Assembly: GCA_023627715.1 (NCBI GenBank) | Contig: JAMAHW010000090.1 | Span: 62,001 to 126,000, forward strand | Reading direction: 5' to 3' | From: Periconia sp. R9002 | Taxonomy: Eukaryota; Ascomycota; Dothideomycetes; Pleosporales; Periconiaceae | DNA length: 64,000 bases | In this document: piece by piece, positions 33,114 through 45,079 of the stretch | How the letters are laid out: every line of letters begins with the position of its first letter | Numbering within the stretch: the stretch's first letter is position 1 | Translations under genes and position numbers: made by a program | Notes under the pieces: model-generated | What the model was told of the DNA's origin: nothing | What the model saw: only the letters and a program-made list of their open reading frames with translations | The model's database searches: none

Positions 33114-34915
33114 GATGGAGGCGATGATGAATTGGTGTTATGTCCTACTCGGGCACCATGCGCATAGCAGTCAATTGATGAAGTGGCGGCGATAAACTTC
33201 ACCAGTTGCCCTTGATATGGATGTGTAGATCATCTAGATTAGATGCAGGGACCCGCCGAGGGATCTCCGATCCATCACCACGCTCTTCTTTATCACATGT
33301 CGATGTCCACCACCTGTATGGCGCCTGTCAAGCGGGCACCAAAGTTGCAGCGCTTTGCTTTTCGCTCGCGCCAGGTGATCAACGTTGTTGCTTCATGCTT
33401 GTTCCCGTACATACGTACACCTGCATGGACATGTGCAGGTTTAGCCATTGTCCTCGCGTGACACGGGTTGTGGCTGTCTGGTTGCCTGAAGAAAACGAGA
33501 AGCGTGTACGTAGGCATCAGCATCAGTACATACATACACATACGTATTGGCGCCGTGTCCCTGAACTAGGCAGGGCAGACAGACAGACAAGCAATACAGG
33601 AACGTTGATCATGCTGTAGGTGATATCTGTGCCCCATGTCTCGCCCTACAGGCTACAGGTGATCAGCGCCCTCGTCTTCGCCTGGGCCTTTGTCACTGCC
33701 GCTGTTGGTTTGGATGTGTGCACTCGCCGCACTCGCGTACAGAGGTCCATCCACCCTTCAAGACGTATCTAGGTATAATTTGCTCATCACGGACTGTTTC
33801 AAGTGGAGGCAGCGGGGATGGTGGTCGATATTAGATACCTAGCGCTGGTACCACGCCAGGGTGGGTGGGCGCTGACTGTGCCGTGCCGTCGATGGCGATG
33901 GAGCAAACCAGCGGGTGCCAGTACTGGTGTGGCTAACGAGGCCTCACATCTTCCGCGTTGAATGTTGCTCACTTGACATGGACGGGGTGGAACATTGAGC
34001 AATGTGATGATTCATTGTGGGCCTGGAGAGGGATATCTGTCTTTGGTGCATCTGTTGCTAAAAGATTGCATGCACCTGCATTAGATATGCACTGCTCCAT
34101 CCGAATAGGTAGAATAAACGGTGCGGACAAGAGATGCTTCGGGAGCGGACCCAGTTTATAGCACTTCGGCGCGTCTGACGTATGATCGGCCGCCACCAGG
34201 GCCCAATAGAGGCAGGTACACCACCGTACTGGCACCTTCGCGGCTTTACCAAGGCACCATCTGTCTATTCGCTTTCTCTCCACTCCAACCATCATCCACC
34301 CATCCACCACTTCTCTTAATACCACTTACATATACAACATTGCACCTGTGTTCCTCTCCCCCGAGCCTCCGGTTGACCCAACAGGCCGCAACCCCCCCAA
34401 CGTACATTGGAAAGCACAAAAACAGAACAATATCCCAGACCGCCCTCCAATTCATTCTCCCCCCTCAGCCTTAGCCCTCTTGTTCTTCTTTCCCCTTCCC
34501 CCCACACTTGTAGAGCTATCACCCGAAGACTTCATCATCACCCACCTCTACATACTATACATTTTCAGCACAGCAGCATCTCCCTCTTCTCTACGGTTGC
34601 CTTGAACCAGGCGCCCGCTCTAATTTACTATCCCGTGGTTGTGGCTTACCATCGGTGCTGGCCATACCCCGACGTCCCCACCATTCGCATTTGCGGCATC
34701 CTAGCTACCTTCTCCTCCATATTAATTGCAATCCCCCAACCCCGACCGCACAACCCAACACGGCGCATTTCCCCCAGAAACTTCTTCCCCTTTACCAACC
34801 AGGCATGTGAATGCGCCTGCTCGCCACGAACAAACCTCCTCCTTGTTCCTCTCCACTTCCGACCACGCCTTGGCCGCCATCTTGTTCAAGCGGCCGCACC
34901 TAGGCTGCCACAGCC
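33114..34915. other. Intergenic, divergent promoters of ATP11 and the ArfGAP gene
   Basis: 1.8 kb with no convincing gene. The right-hand 650 bp (34240-34890) are C-rich and G-poor on the plus strand and give long open frames of Pro/Ser/His-rich composition, which I regard as leader. Short TACATACACATACG-type stretches are present near 33530. Confidence 0.55.
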
Positions 34916-37900
34916 ATGGGTATCGTCAACAGCATACCCGAGGAGGGTTCTCTCTTCCTCCGTGACCAGAATCGATGTGGGCATTTCGCTGCCACCCTCT
35001 ACAGCTACGCGACTGACCAGACATAGTCTCCGTTGCCGCCCTCAGCATATCCAATAATCGGAATCGCACCCTTTTGAACATTACCCCCAATGCTTTCCCC
35101 GCTACTAGATATGCCGCGAAAAGGGAGTTGGGAGATGAAAGCGTCATAGAATACATTCAAGTGCGACACCATTCATGGCCTCATTCCTTTTCGTGCATGT
35201 GCTAATCACACCCCAGGACCCCGAACCAGCACTCGCCGGTGCGCCGCCTTCTTTCCTCCTGCGATTACCCGCCGACGAAGAGTTGACGTTCAACTTCACT
35301 TTTGTAATTCGACAGGGCCAGACACACCCCCATCCCTACAACGCCGATGGCGCTTCCTCGACCGCCCCGCCAGCACTTGTCGATACGAACATAAATGGTC
35401 TGACTTTCGTATTCGCCTCCAATGCAAAAGAGGTGGATAATCTGGTCACCAGAGAATTTCACGCAAACCCGAATCTTCACAAGGATCCCCATGTCGAGCT
35501 TGTGGGCGATTTCTCGACTACAGGCAACGCTTCCGTGCAGTTCCAGTGGAGCTGGAAATGGAAACCCCCAAAGCCGAGCGAGGACCGGGGCGGTGGATGG
35601 CGAACAAGCTGCGCGGTATCTCATCCTCATCCGACCATTCAGAATCCCAAGTATTGACTAGTTCCGTCCAGTTCGTCGAGTATGATCAGCGCGCACACAA
35701 ATTAGAAGCACTGGCAACTTTCACGTTTTGGGTCCAGAGCGCACCGAAGCCTCTCCGTAGTCCTACATCTCCTTCTCCACGCTTGGAGCTTGCAGTACCC
35801 CCGCGGCTTCGTGTGCCTTCGAATCAGTCCATCGAGTCTCGAGTAAGCGACACGGATGATCCGAGAACCGAGTCGCTCGAGCCAGTCGCGCCAAAATCAC
35901 CAACATTTGAATCTATTCCCGAGTACGGTCTTGGATTGGTGCCGAGCCAGACTACGACTCTGACAAATAATAGCGTCAAACTTGACGTGAATTGCGCTCG
36001 GCCAGGCGAGGATTTGAGTCAGACGGAAGACGGGCCACTGTTCCGAGCAACGATGAAATCGCTGGAGCAAAAGACGGGCACGATGCGCGCGAGGTGGAAG
36101 AAGGTTCTGAAGCGAGCCGAGTCGACTCTGGAAGCCCAGGTGGCCTGCAACAATGCTACCTCCGAGCTCATGGAAGCTTTGCGAGAGGCCTCTACGTCTA
36201 ACGCAAACGCAGTACAACCGGCTATTGATCATTACTTTGATAAAATTGCCAAGGAGATTCTCGTATATGAGCGATCCAATACAATCAACATACAGAAACT
36301 CATCATCGACCCTATTCAGAAACTATACAACATTGACATCAAGAAGGCAGAGACAAAACGTAAAGATTTTGAAGATGAGAGCAAAGAATACTATCAATAC
36401 CTCGGTCGCTACCTAGGACAACGGCAGGACACGCTGAAGGAGAAGAAGAGAGCAGAATCTGACTCCAAATATCAATCAAAACGCCGCACCTTTGAGCTTC
36501 GACGCTTCGACTACTCATCATTTATGCAGGATCTTCATGGAGGACGAAAAGATCAAGAGATCCTGTCGCATCTAACCCGGTATGCTGATACGCAAGCCAA
36601 GTATTATCTAGAGACGGCCAAAAAAATCGAAACTATGCTACCTCAACTAGAAGCTCTCAGTTTTGAGGTAAAACAGGCTGATAAAGAATATCAGCTCCAG
36701 AGGACTGAACGAGAGGAGAAGAGGCGGGTTTTGGAAAAGAATAACAAGCCCTTTGAAGAGCCTCCGCTGGCACAGGCTCCACCGACAACCCCTGCAAACG
36801 GCAGTGCGTCTAGAGGGGCACCTTCGTCGCTAGAGTCGATCATACCTGGACGCAAACCGAGCGTCACACCCGTGTTCCATAGCACTTTGAGCCCACCTCC
36901 GCCAGGCACCAGTGGGGGGATGACGCCCATTGCAACTCCTTTAAGTCCGGATGGTGTGCAGACTGCTCTAAATGCCGGGAGCCCTCAACCAAATAAGTTC
37001 AAAGGCATCCGTGATCTTGAAGACAAAGATCCAAGCGCTCATGTTAGTTCCGATCCAAATTCAACTGCGTACCGCAAGGAAGGCCTCCTGTGGGCTCTCA
37101 GCAGGCCAGGCAGCCATGTTGATCCAAAAGGTCTCAACAAACAAGCTTGGCACAAATTCTGGATTGTTCTTGACCAGGGAAAACTTTCCGAATACACAAA
37201 CTGGAAGCAGAGCCTGGAGTTGCATATGGATCCAATTGATCTTCGTGTGGCTTCTGTCCGGGAAGCCCGGAATGCAGATCGGCGATTCTGCTTTGAAGTC
37301 ATTACACCGCAGTTTACGCGTGTTTATCAGGCGACGAACGAAGATGACATGAAGAATTGGATTGCTGCAGTGAGTAATGCTTCGCAATCAGCCGTCGAAT
37401 CGGTTGGAAAACGCGACGATCGCCCATCTACAGACTCTCTCCCCGGCCAAACCCGACGTGATATTGCGTCTGTTCTTACCGGAAAGAGCCCTTCGCTATC
37501 TCACAAGAACAATTACAGCTCCAAGACTCCTGCTCGACATGCCACCGTTGGTGACCGCCCTGGTTATAGGAGAGAAGAGAGTATCGGTGACGACGGTAAA
37601 TTGCTGCAGCAAGTGCGCGATGCTGATCCGAGCAACCGATTGTGCGCAGACTGCGGCTCTGAAAGCAAAGTTGACTGGGTTTCGATTAATCTGGGCATTG
37701 TCATCTGTATTGAATGCAGTGGCATTCACCGGTCTCTGGGAACACATATCAGTAAAGTTCGTTCATTGACCCTTGACACGACTTCTTTTACACCGGACAC
37801 CATTGAGTTGCTTCTGAAAATCGGCAATCGTATCAGTAACACCATTTGGGAAGCGAGATTAGACAAGGCTATGAAGCCTATGGCGAGCTCAACCCGTGAG

Positions 37901-38569
37901 CAGAGGCTTCACTTCATAACCGCCAAGTACTCTGAGCGTGCCTACGTTGCCCCTATCAATCCGACGTTATCGCACTATGGATCGCCAGACGAGACATTAC
38001 TAGCGTCTATTAAGAAGAACGACATACAGAATGTCCTGTACGCTCTTGCGTTGAAAGCAGATCCCAACGCAAAAGATCGATCGCGCGGAACTCACTCTGT
38101 ATTCTTAGCTCTAGCAGCAGCAGACCCCGCCTCCCCTTCAGCCTCCGTATCGCCCGCCACTTCTCCCGGAATTCGCCCAACGACATCTAGCTCTAGCCCT
38201 TCGCGAAAACCATTCGCGATAGCCGAGCTCCTGCTCCAAAACGGCGCAGAGCTTCCGACCCAGCCCGCCCCAATACCCCTCAGCGCCTCCGCACGCATGT
38301 ACCTCGACCACAAGGCCGATCAAAAGTCGGGAACAAAGAGGACCACCATGCTGGGAGCCAACCAGCCCAATCCCCGCGACGACACTCTAACGGCTCTGCC
38401 GCAGATTGTGGCCGGCAATGGGAGCACACCAGGTGAGCGAGCTCGCGAACGCGAGGCCAAGCTGCAAAAGCGCGTCAGCGCCGGCGGAAGGTTGGTCAAG
38501 AACATGCCGGAGGGTACTTCGTCCTTGTCGTCATCGTCTGCTGCTATCGAAGGTAGGCGAGGCCCGTAG
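34916..38569 (+). CDS. BAR-PH-ArfGAP protein (ACAP/centaurin type)
   Basis: Predicted 1163-aa GTPase-activating protein for Arf GTPases, acting at membranes in vesicle traffic. Exons are 34916-34976, 35027-35160, 35217-35615 and 35672-38569, with consistent phases. Residues 1-250 form a fungal N-terminal region (NITPNAFPATRYAAKRELGDESVIEYIQDPEPA, WKWKPPKPSEDRGGGW). A BAR-like coiled coil covers about 312-550. PH runs from about 666 to 768 (KEGLLWALSRPG to MKNWIAAVSNA). ArfGAP (about 845-955) has its CxxCx16CxxC finger intact (CADC, CIEC) and the catalytic Arg in GIHRSLGTHISKVRSLTLD. Degenerate ankyrin-like repeats follow (ETLLASIKKNDIQNVLYALALKADPNAKD). The third intron joins TSCA to FVEYDQRAHKL, which restores the conserved block across a frame change. 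It resembles S. pombe Csx2/Cnt5. Confidence 0.92.
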
Positions 38570-40353
38570 AGCTTGCTTGTGCTTACTTCTTCCTCCTTGT
38601 GAGACTTGTTTGCAGTGCATATTTTCCTTGGGCGACTTGCGGTACCTTGTTCATATGGGCATCAGAAGGCTAGGAGTCGGTAGGCGTCATCTCATGCCGG
38701 CGGCGGCGGCAACGGCGTTTATTTCTTTTTCGGGTTGGTGGGGATCATGGGAGGACTGCGGCATTTTGGGTGTTTTTGATAATCTTCACCGTTTCTTTAG
38801 GTTTGGAAGGGTACGGCTGTCGTTTTTTGTCCGCTTGTTACCCCCTTTTCTACCTTTTTTTACTCTTATTATTACTTTTTTGGATATGTGACGAGTCTGT
38901 GGGGCATGGCGGGCGTGTTGTTCGTTACTGGGTAGATTGGTTGTTTGTTTTGTGTGGTGTGGGTGGCTTTTCTGTGCATGTATGAATGACTGAATGAAGA
39001 CAACGGAAAGCAAAGGAGAGGAGGCTTTATAATTAATCACGTCACTTTCATTTCTCTTTCTACCTACCTACATACCCTCTCTTGTCTGTTTATATAATTC
39101 TTCTTCTTCTCCCTTCTTTTTGTTCCCTTTTCTTGTCTTGTACCTTGACCGAACGTTGACTTCAAGGGGGAAGGAAGTACATATATCGATACCTACATGT
39201 GTATATATGTAATTAACTGGCACGGCTTGGTAGGTACGTGGGGTCGGTTGCATTTCTTCTTCTTTGTATACATGACAGATAATTACTCGTCTACATAACG
39301 ACTTCTAAAGACTCACTCAGCTGCTCCTCCATGTATTCTTTGCAATCAATTAAATTTTCCCCATCTCTCCATCTCTCAGCTCCTCCCCCTCCCACTAAGA
39401 CAAACAACCTCCTTAGGAACAAGTGTACGTTCTTACTCAACGCAATCAATCAGTCAAACTACATACTACCTTCGACTACGTACTTCCTCACCTAAGCTAA
39501 GTATGAAAGAAGGAAAAGGTTTGTTTTTTACGACTTCCCCCTCCTGCCCCTCTCAGCCATTTCCCACGTATTAATCACACACGGGATATATTTAGGTGTG
39601 TCCAGGGATTTGGTTTGGTTTGGTTTGGTAGAAAGGGTTAACGGGGGGGATTAACTTTTGCTGTTTTGGGAAAGAGGGGAGGGAGGGTAGGGTAGGGGGG
39701 GTTAACGGGGGTTAGTCAGCGGTGTGCATACATGTGTGGGGTGGGCGTGCGTGCGTGCGTGGGATGGGTGTGTACGGACGTGTGGAGGGTTTTGGGAGGG
39801 TGGGAGAGAGGGGGATTATGTGATTGTAAGTGAGGATATGTGGGTGGGTGGAGTCAAAGACGTTGTTGGTCTAAGACATCTGGAGACATACATGTACATA
39901 CAGACAAAACAAGTGTGAGATTGTTGTAATGCGTACACGCGGTGGAAGATAAGACCGAGAAAGAAAAAAAAATATCGTGCTATGGTATTCTTCTACATCT
40001 TATTCTTTCAATCGGGGTGGGTTTCCAGCCATCTCACCCATTCGTTCATCCATCCATCCATCCCTTGAATGAGATAAAGAAAAAGCTCCATTCCGTGCAA
40101 TTCCGCCGAGAAAAAATCTCTCCTCGAATACCCGTCAAGAAGAAAACGCCCACGTGTGTATCATGATCCTGTTGTTACAATCCGCATACTTCCCAAGTGA
40201 GACAAAAACGCCGAACTCATTCATCACTGATGGCAATAGCACTAAAAGGAAAGAAACACAAGGCGCACATGTTCACTCTATACCTATCAATACAGGGTTC
40301 GTGAAGTGGTATATATTTATAACAAACGAGACAGAAAGAAGGCTTTTGTGCTT
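38570..40353. other. Intergenic, convergent 3' ends with strand-composition switch
   Basis: 1.8 kb without a convincing gene. T-rich just after the ArfGAP stop (38800-38890), C-rich at about 39310-39580, then sharply G-rich at 39590-39880, including a TTTGG repeat and repeated GGGGTTAACGGGG. Short translations are low-complexity. Confidence 0.55.
39609..39629. repeat. (TTTGG)4 short tandem repeat
   Basis: Four perfect TTTGG units at the start of a G-rich block. Confidence 0.85.
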
Positions 40354-41559
40354 TTAGGCCTTCCATCGGGCTTCAGTCCACTGATCGTATTCGTGAGCCA
40401 AGCTCTTCTTGACCCACGGGATGGTAATGGCGGTCCATACGCCGGCCCAAAGGAAGGGGAGGGTCCAACCAACCTAGAAACACACATGTTAGATATGGCC
40501 ATGGTATGCACATCTCAAGTATTCACTTACAACATAAGCGGCATCCCGCTGGATGGTGAAGACAATCGCTACGGTCACAGCACTGCAGCAAATGGCGCCA
40601 ATGGCCCAGAACAACGTTAAACGGTGCAGCATCTCACGGAACGCCTTGCTGGCTTGGTATCGCAGATTCAAACGCTGTCTGAATTCGGTTCCACCGGAGC
40701 CGTCCACCGCGCAAATATCCTCAATGTAGGCGTAGATTCCAGGGCGGAGGGGGGCACCAACGGGCAAGGAGGAGATGCGGCAGGGGGCGGGGACACCAGC
40801 GATACGGAGAATATCGACAAGGAGCAATTCTACGCCGATGGCGAACAACATGGTGGATGCAGGGATGGCGAGGACGCGGATCGGTGGGTTCCTAGGGCAG
40901 GTGCCGGCAATGAGCTCAATCATGACGAAGAACCAGCCCACAGAGAGATTCCAATGAAACCAGTCGAGGTACCACCTTTGAGCGCCAATGACCCTACAGT
41001 TTGAGTTCTTCCTCCACAGTCTTCTGAAGCGAATGAAGTATTCGACAATGGATACGGTTCCCAACAAGGCTGTACTAATACTGAAGACGGCATTCGCGCT
41101 CAGCTGTTCACGAGTCAAGCCATACCACAAGCCAAAGTATAGCCCGATGGGCATGCACACGCAGTCGAGAAAAATGAGGAGCCAGAACCAGAAGATGGAT
41201 TTTTTGCGAGGTTGTAGCGAGTAGTTCAGCGGGGGTGGGCGGGTGAATTCAGGGTCTTCGAAGACGACCTGAGTGTGGGGATAGATGGCGGACGGGTTCG
41301 GGGAGACTGCGCGGCTAGTCTGCTGGGTCGCATTGAGGCTCGCATTGGCGGAGGTGCGCTCCCGAGATCGTGGTCTCCGTTCATCGTCGTCTGAAACGTC
41401 TTGCACGGCGATATCAGGGACTTGCACGTCTGTTTGGTTTGGTGGGTGTGTGGAGTAATCGGTTGTAGCTATGCCTTCCTTCTCCGGATCGGGCTGGTGT
41501 GTTGGCGCCGGTGGCCGAAGAGGCTCTGTCGAGGACGTTTGGGTATTTGTAACGGGCAT
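40354..41559 (-). CDS. Fungal six-TM membrane protein, unknown function
   Basis: Predicted 382 aa from exons 41559-40531 and 40474-40354 region (second exon starts at 40473 by phase). Residues 1-110 are polar and Pro/Thr/Asp-rich, presumably cytosolic. Six hydrophobic helices follow, starting with SIFWFWLLIFLDCVCMPIGLY. Helix 2 is in NAVFSISTALLGTVSIVEYFI, helix 3 in WFHWNLSVGWFFVMIELIAG, helix 4 around AIGVELLLVDILRIAG, helix 5 in FWAIGAICCSAVTVAIVF and helix 6 in WTLPFLWAGVWTAI, from the second exon. The protein ends in AHEYDQWTEARWKA. The loop between TM4 and TM5 has three Cys/Arg-rich positions (PAPCRISSLPVGAPLRPGIY). I do not recognise a transporter or enzyme motif. Without splicing, the last TM would be lost. 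Confidence 0.8.
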
Positions 41560-42275
41560 GACGGGAGTGGTTGTTTGGTCTGTTGTTGTGTGTCGTGGTG
41601 GTGAGGAGAAGGTTGGGTATCCAGCGCAAGACTAGATTAGAAGCACAAAGGCCAGGGAGGCTGGCTAGCAAATAAATGGACAAAAAAAAGAAGGCCCAAA
41701 AGAAAAGACCGAGAAGTGGATGGTGCCGGACGGCGCGGATAGCTGGGGTCTTATGGCGGATTGGTTATGCAGAGTAAGCAGGAAGTTTTGCATTGGCAAG
41801 CAAACGGTGCAGGAAAGCAAGCAGTAAAAGCAGAGAGTTATCGCAGGGGCTTGTCCAAAGGGTCGAGTAGTAATCGTCGATGTGATGTCATTGGCCGTTT
41901 ACGTCAAAGGTGCCGAGCCGGGCCAAGCAATCCCGCCAGCAACAACCCCCCCTCGGAAGAATGGTAAACGCCGACTCATGACGACGCCTATGCTGCCATG
42001 GCGGCGATCTTCTGATGTGAGGGTATATGCATCGCGTCTATGTGCGTGGTATTGGTGTAGGTCTTTAGTTGTCTGCTTGTGCCTATGCCTATGTCAGGTC
42101 ATGTGGCCCGTGCGCACCCTTGAGCACCTGTCTTCCGTACCCTGAAATCTGGTCCCGGCTCCTCTGACCTCACCACTTCTTTCCTCCTCACACCACCTAC
42201 CAACAGACACTCAAACTCTCTGCTCCTGCAGTCCGGCAATCCTTATCGCCCACAGAATATGTAATAAACATTCTC
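41560..42275. other. Intergenic, divergent promoters
   Basis: 716 bp between the membrane-protein and lipase starts. The final 180 bp before the lipase are CT-rich (CCTCACCACTTCTTTCCTCCTCACACC), a leader-like composition. Nothing else recognised. Confidence 0.5.
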
Positions 42276-43496
42276 ATGGCCACTTTCCACGGCCTCCAGC
42301 TATTCACCTTCGTCCTGGCCCTGGCGGCTAGCACCCTTTGCCGATCCACCCCATCTCCCAACAATGGCACTACAAGCACCATCTCACGGGAGCTCTTTTT
42401 CGAGCTCGAGGAACAGGCCCGCATCGTCGACATTGCATACTGCGTAGGAACCGCCGGGTTGGGCATCCAGAAACCCTTCGAATGTGCCAGCCACTGCGGC
42501 GACGAGGACTTTAAGCACTTCGAACTCGTCACGGCATGGAATACGGGCCCTCTTCTTTCTGATTCCTGCGGTTATATTGCTATATCGCACCCTCCCTCGC
42601 CTCCGCGTATCATTCTTGCCTTTCGAGGCACCTACTCCATCGCCAACACCATCGTCGATCTGTCCACAATCCCACAAGAGTACGTCCCATATCCTGGAGA
42701 TGATGGCGACGATGACGACAGTGGAAGCTCTTCCGACTTTCTCGGACCCATGTTAGGCCCTTTGTACGGAATAAACAGCAGAAAGAGAGGCGAGCCAGAT
42801 CCACCACCCGCTGACCCTCCAAAATGTGAAAACTGCACCGTTCACACCGGTTTTTACACCTCGTGGCTCAACACACGTAAAGTGATCCTCCCCGATTTGA
42901 CGGCCGCCATTCAAAAGTACCCCGGTTACAAGCTCGTACTTGTCGGGCACTCTCTAGGCGGCGCTGTAGCTGCCATCGCAGGGCTTGACCTGCAAGCACG
43001 AGGCTGGGACCCACATGTGACAACTTTTGGTGAACCGCGCATCGGAAACAAGGAACTCGCCGCCTATGTCAACGAGCGCTTTAATATAAGCAATAGCACC
43101 GAGGAGAGCAGTTTTTCCACAACCAACAAGTTTCACCGTGTGACCCACGCCAACGATCCCGTCCCACTCCTACCGCTTGAAGAATGGGGTTACACCATGC
43201 ACAGCGAAGAGTTGTTCATATCTGCCGAGTCGTTGCCTTACTCTCAAGAGGATATCCGCCATTGCGAAGGTGATGAGGACCCTACCTGTATCGCAGATTC
43301 CGATCCGTCGAACGCGCCGGGTTGGGGTATTCCGTCACGATTCAAGTTTTGGGAGCTATTCTTCGCGCATCGTGATTACTTTTGGCGGATAGGACTTTGC
43401 GTTCCTGGTGGAGATCCAAAGGACTGGTATAGGAAGTATCCAAAACATGGAGACGACGACGATAATGGTGTGCAGAACACAGTGGATGAACTGTAA
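42276..43496 (+). CDS. Secreted class 3 (fungal) lipase
   Basis: Single exon, 406 aa. Extracellular triacylglycerol lipase or feruloyl-esterase-like hydrolase of the Lipase_3 family. An N-terminal signal peptide is evident (residues 1 to about 22, LQLFTFVLALAASTLC). Before the active site lies the oxyanion block IILAFRGTYSIANTIVDLS. The nucleophile elbow is GHSLGG (Ser226), followed by AVAAIAGLDL and TTFGEPRIGN. The other triad members are probably Asp294 (HANDPVPLLP) and His365 (FFAHRDYFWR). An acidic insert, GDDGDDDDSGSSSD near 145-160, and Cys residues (CENC, CVPGG) likely decorate the surface or form disulfides. N-glycosylation sequons are present (NGT, NCT, NIS, NST). Physiological substrate is unknown. 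Confidence 0.93.
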   Translation: MATFHGLQLFTFVLALAASTLCRSTPSPNNGTTSTISRELFFELEEQARIVDIAYCVGTAGLGIQKPFECASHCGDEDFKHFELVTAWNTGPLLSDSCGYIAISHPPSPPRIILAFRGTYSIANTIVDLSTIPQEYVPYPGDDGDDDDSGSSSDFLGPMLGPLYGINSRKRGEPDPPPADPPKCENCTVHTGFYTSWLNTRKVILPDLTAAIQKYPGYKLVLVGHSLGGAVAAIAGLDLQARGWDPHVTTFGEPRIGNKELAAYVNERFNISNSTEESSFSTTNKFHRVTHANDPVPLLPLEEWGYTMHSEELFISAESLPYSQEDIRHCEGDEDPTCIADSDPSNAPGWGIPSRFKFWELFFAHRDYFWRIGLCVPGGDPKDWYRKYPKHGDDDDNGVQNTVDEL

Positions 43497-43903
43497 AAAA
43501 TGGGGGTTCTAGAAGTCGTTGCAAGCAGCTCCCTGAAATTCCGAGATTCCACTTAGATCACAAGGCATGATTGAAAAGCAGACAAGGTGAAACTTTTTTC
43601 TGTGGTTGTAAATGTTGTGTACGAGAGTTATACTCGTATATAATATTTACAATCATAACAAACGGGTCGCATTGTCTGCTCTTCAAAACGTGAACAGCGT
43701 GAACAGCGGATAAACGAAAGACTTCCTCTTACAAGTTCATTTGGCATGTCTTTCAGGCCTGGCCAGCGTGTTTTGGGAATTTATACATTGAGCTTTGTAT
43801 CCTACTTTCTTTCTTCTATCATGTCGTTCTCCCCACTGGTAATTTAATACCTATGTAGAACCTGCTAGTAATACCAGTAATACCACTCTACACCACCTCA
43901 CCC
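43497..43903. other. Intergenic, convergent 3' ends
   Basis: 407 bp, AT-rich, with an ATACTCGTATATAATATTTACAA stretch near 43635 typical of fungal 3' UTRs. No gene seen. Confidence 0.55.
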
Positions 43904-44989
43904 TTACAATCTCAATCCCTTACACCCACCATCCAACCACGCATTCACCTCCTCGAAATCCCTCACCCACGCCATGACCTTCCCTCCACCACTCCACTCC
44001 CCTAAATCCCTCAACCTCACACATGGCACCCCACACCTCGTCAACGCCTCCCCCAACTTGCCTCCCCCACTATCCCCCTTGCCGTCCTGATCGCGCATGC
44101 AGATCCCGAGGTCGGCAGCGAAGAGGCACTCGAGGTCTGTGGGGCTGTCGCCTATGTAGATGACTTTCTTTTCCGTGCCGTTCGGCGCTGCTGTACCTAA
44201 ACTGGCGTCTGCAGCAGGAGAAGAGGAGAGAAGCGATTCAAAAATCGCCAATTTGTGCCTGCTAGACAGGATGAGAGGGGGTGCGTTTGGGTGCGTGTAC
44301 GTCGAAACGATATTCCCTGTAGTTACCGGTTCGTCGTCCGTGATGTTCGTTGCGTGAGATTGTGTAGGAAGAGGAACAAGACCCTCAAGCTCATTCGATA
44401 TGATCCTCGCCGTCGGGAACTCAATCCGCGGGTCCACAGCGGAGAGACACGATGCGATGAAGTGTCTGCTCCAATTCACGCTAAGAATCGTAAGTTCGAC
44501 ATCCTCATCATCACCCTCCTTCCCTTCCCCCTCCTTCTTCTTTCCCTTTGAAATCGTCCCCCATCGCCCACAAAACCCCCCAAACCCCTTCCTAACCCTC
44601 ACTCTCCCCTCCCGCACCTCCCTCCTCGCTCCCACTTCCACATCCCCATTCCTCAACCCCGCGAAAATCCGCGCGGACGCTACACGCTCTAAACTCCTCC
44701 TTTCCACATCCTCGGTCACGCACAACAATTCCTTTTCTCGGTCGAAATCAGACATATCTCCCGCTCCCGCGGGTTCGGTGATATTAGAAGAGTGATGATT
44801 TTCGAGCGTGCGCGAGAGGTCGTGCATGTATGCGTTGGAAAGGCGTGTCCATTCTTGCAAGATGTGGTTCTTTTGGGTGGGTGTGCGGGAGGGGGTGGAG
44901 GCGGAGATGTGGACGAGGGAGGTGAGTGTGTCGTGGGTGGTTATTGTGGAGTCCCAGTCGAGGATGAAGTGGATTGGGGTGGTGGGCAT
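43904..44989 (-). CDS. HAD-superfamily phosphatase-like hydrolase
   Basis: Predicted 361 aa from the Met at 44989 (MPTTPIHFILDWDSTIT). The frame stays open upstream to a Met at 45079, which would add 30 His/Thr-rich residues. I prefer the inner start because it sits directly before the conserved core. HAD motif I is DWDST (Asp nucleophile, second Asp acid/base). SVNWSRHFIASCL provides the motif II-like Ser. A Lys in SSRHKLAIFESLL and GDSPTDLECLFAADLGI (motif IV, acidic pair for Mg2+) complete the set. The sequence is close to the phosphoserine phosphatase-like branch found in fungi. A Glu/Lys/Gly-rich insert occupies about residues 150-185. Substrate unknown. Confidence 0.83.
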   Translation of the reverse strand: MPTTPIHFILDWDSTITTHDTLTSLVHISASTPSRTPTQKNHILQEWTRLSNAYMHDLSRTLENHHSSNITEPAGAGDMSDFDREKELLCVTEDVERRSLERVASARIFAGLRNGDVEVGARREVREGRVRVRKGFGGFCGRWGTISKGKKKEGEGKEGDDEDVELTILSVNWSRHFIASCLSAVDPRIEFPTARIISNELEGLVPLPTQSHATNITDDEPVTTGNIVSTYTHPNAPPLILSSRHKLAIFESLLSSSPAADASLGTAAPNGTEKKVIYIGDSPTDLECLFAADLGICMRDQDGKGDSGGGKLGEALTRCGVPCVRLRDLGEWSGGGKVMAWVRDFEEVNAWLDGGCKGLRL

Positions 44990-45079
44990 TTTGGTGGTGG
45001 TGGTGGTGTGGATGGGTGAGGGGATGTAGTGGTGGTGGGTTTTGGCGTGGGTTTTGAGGGTGTGGCGGATACGGTTCAT

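Noticed and set aside
34407..35057. 216-codon frame overlapping the start of the ArfGAP gene
   Set aside because: Ser/Pro/His-rich translation of a C-rich leader; the other frame gives the conserved ArfGAP N-terminus with consistent introns.
44990..45079. Upstream Met start for the HAD hydrolase
   Set aside because: Adds 30 His/Thr-rich residues of low complexity before the conserved core; kept as an alternative only.
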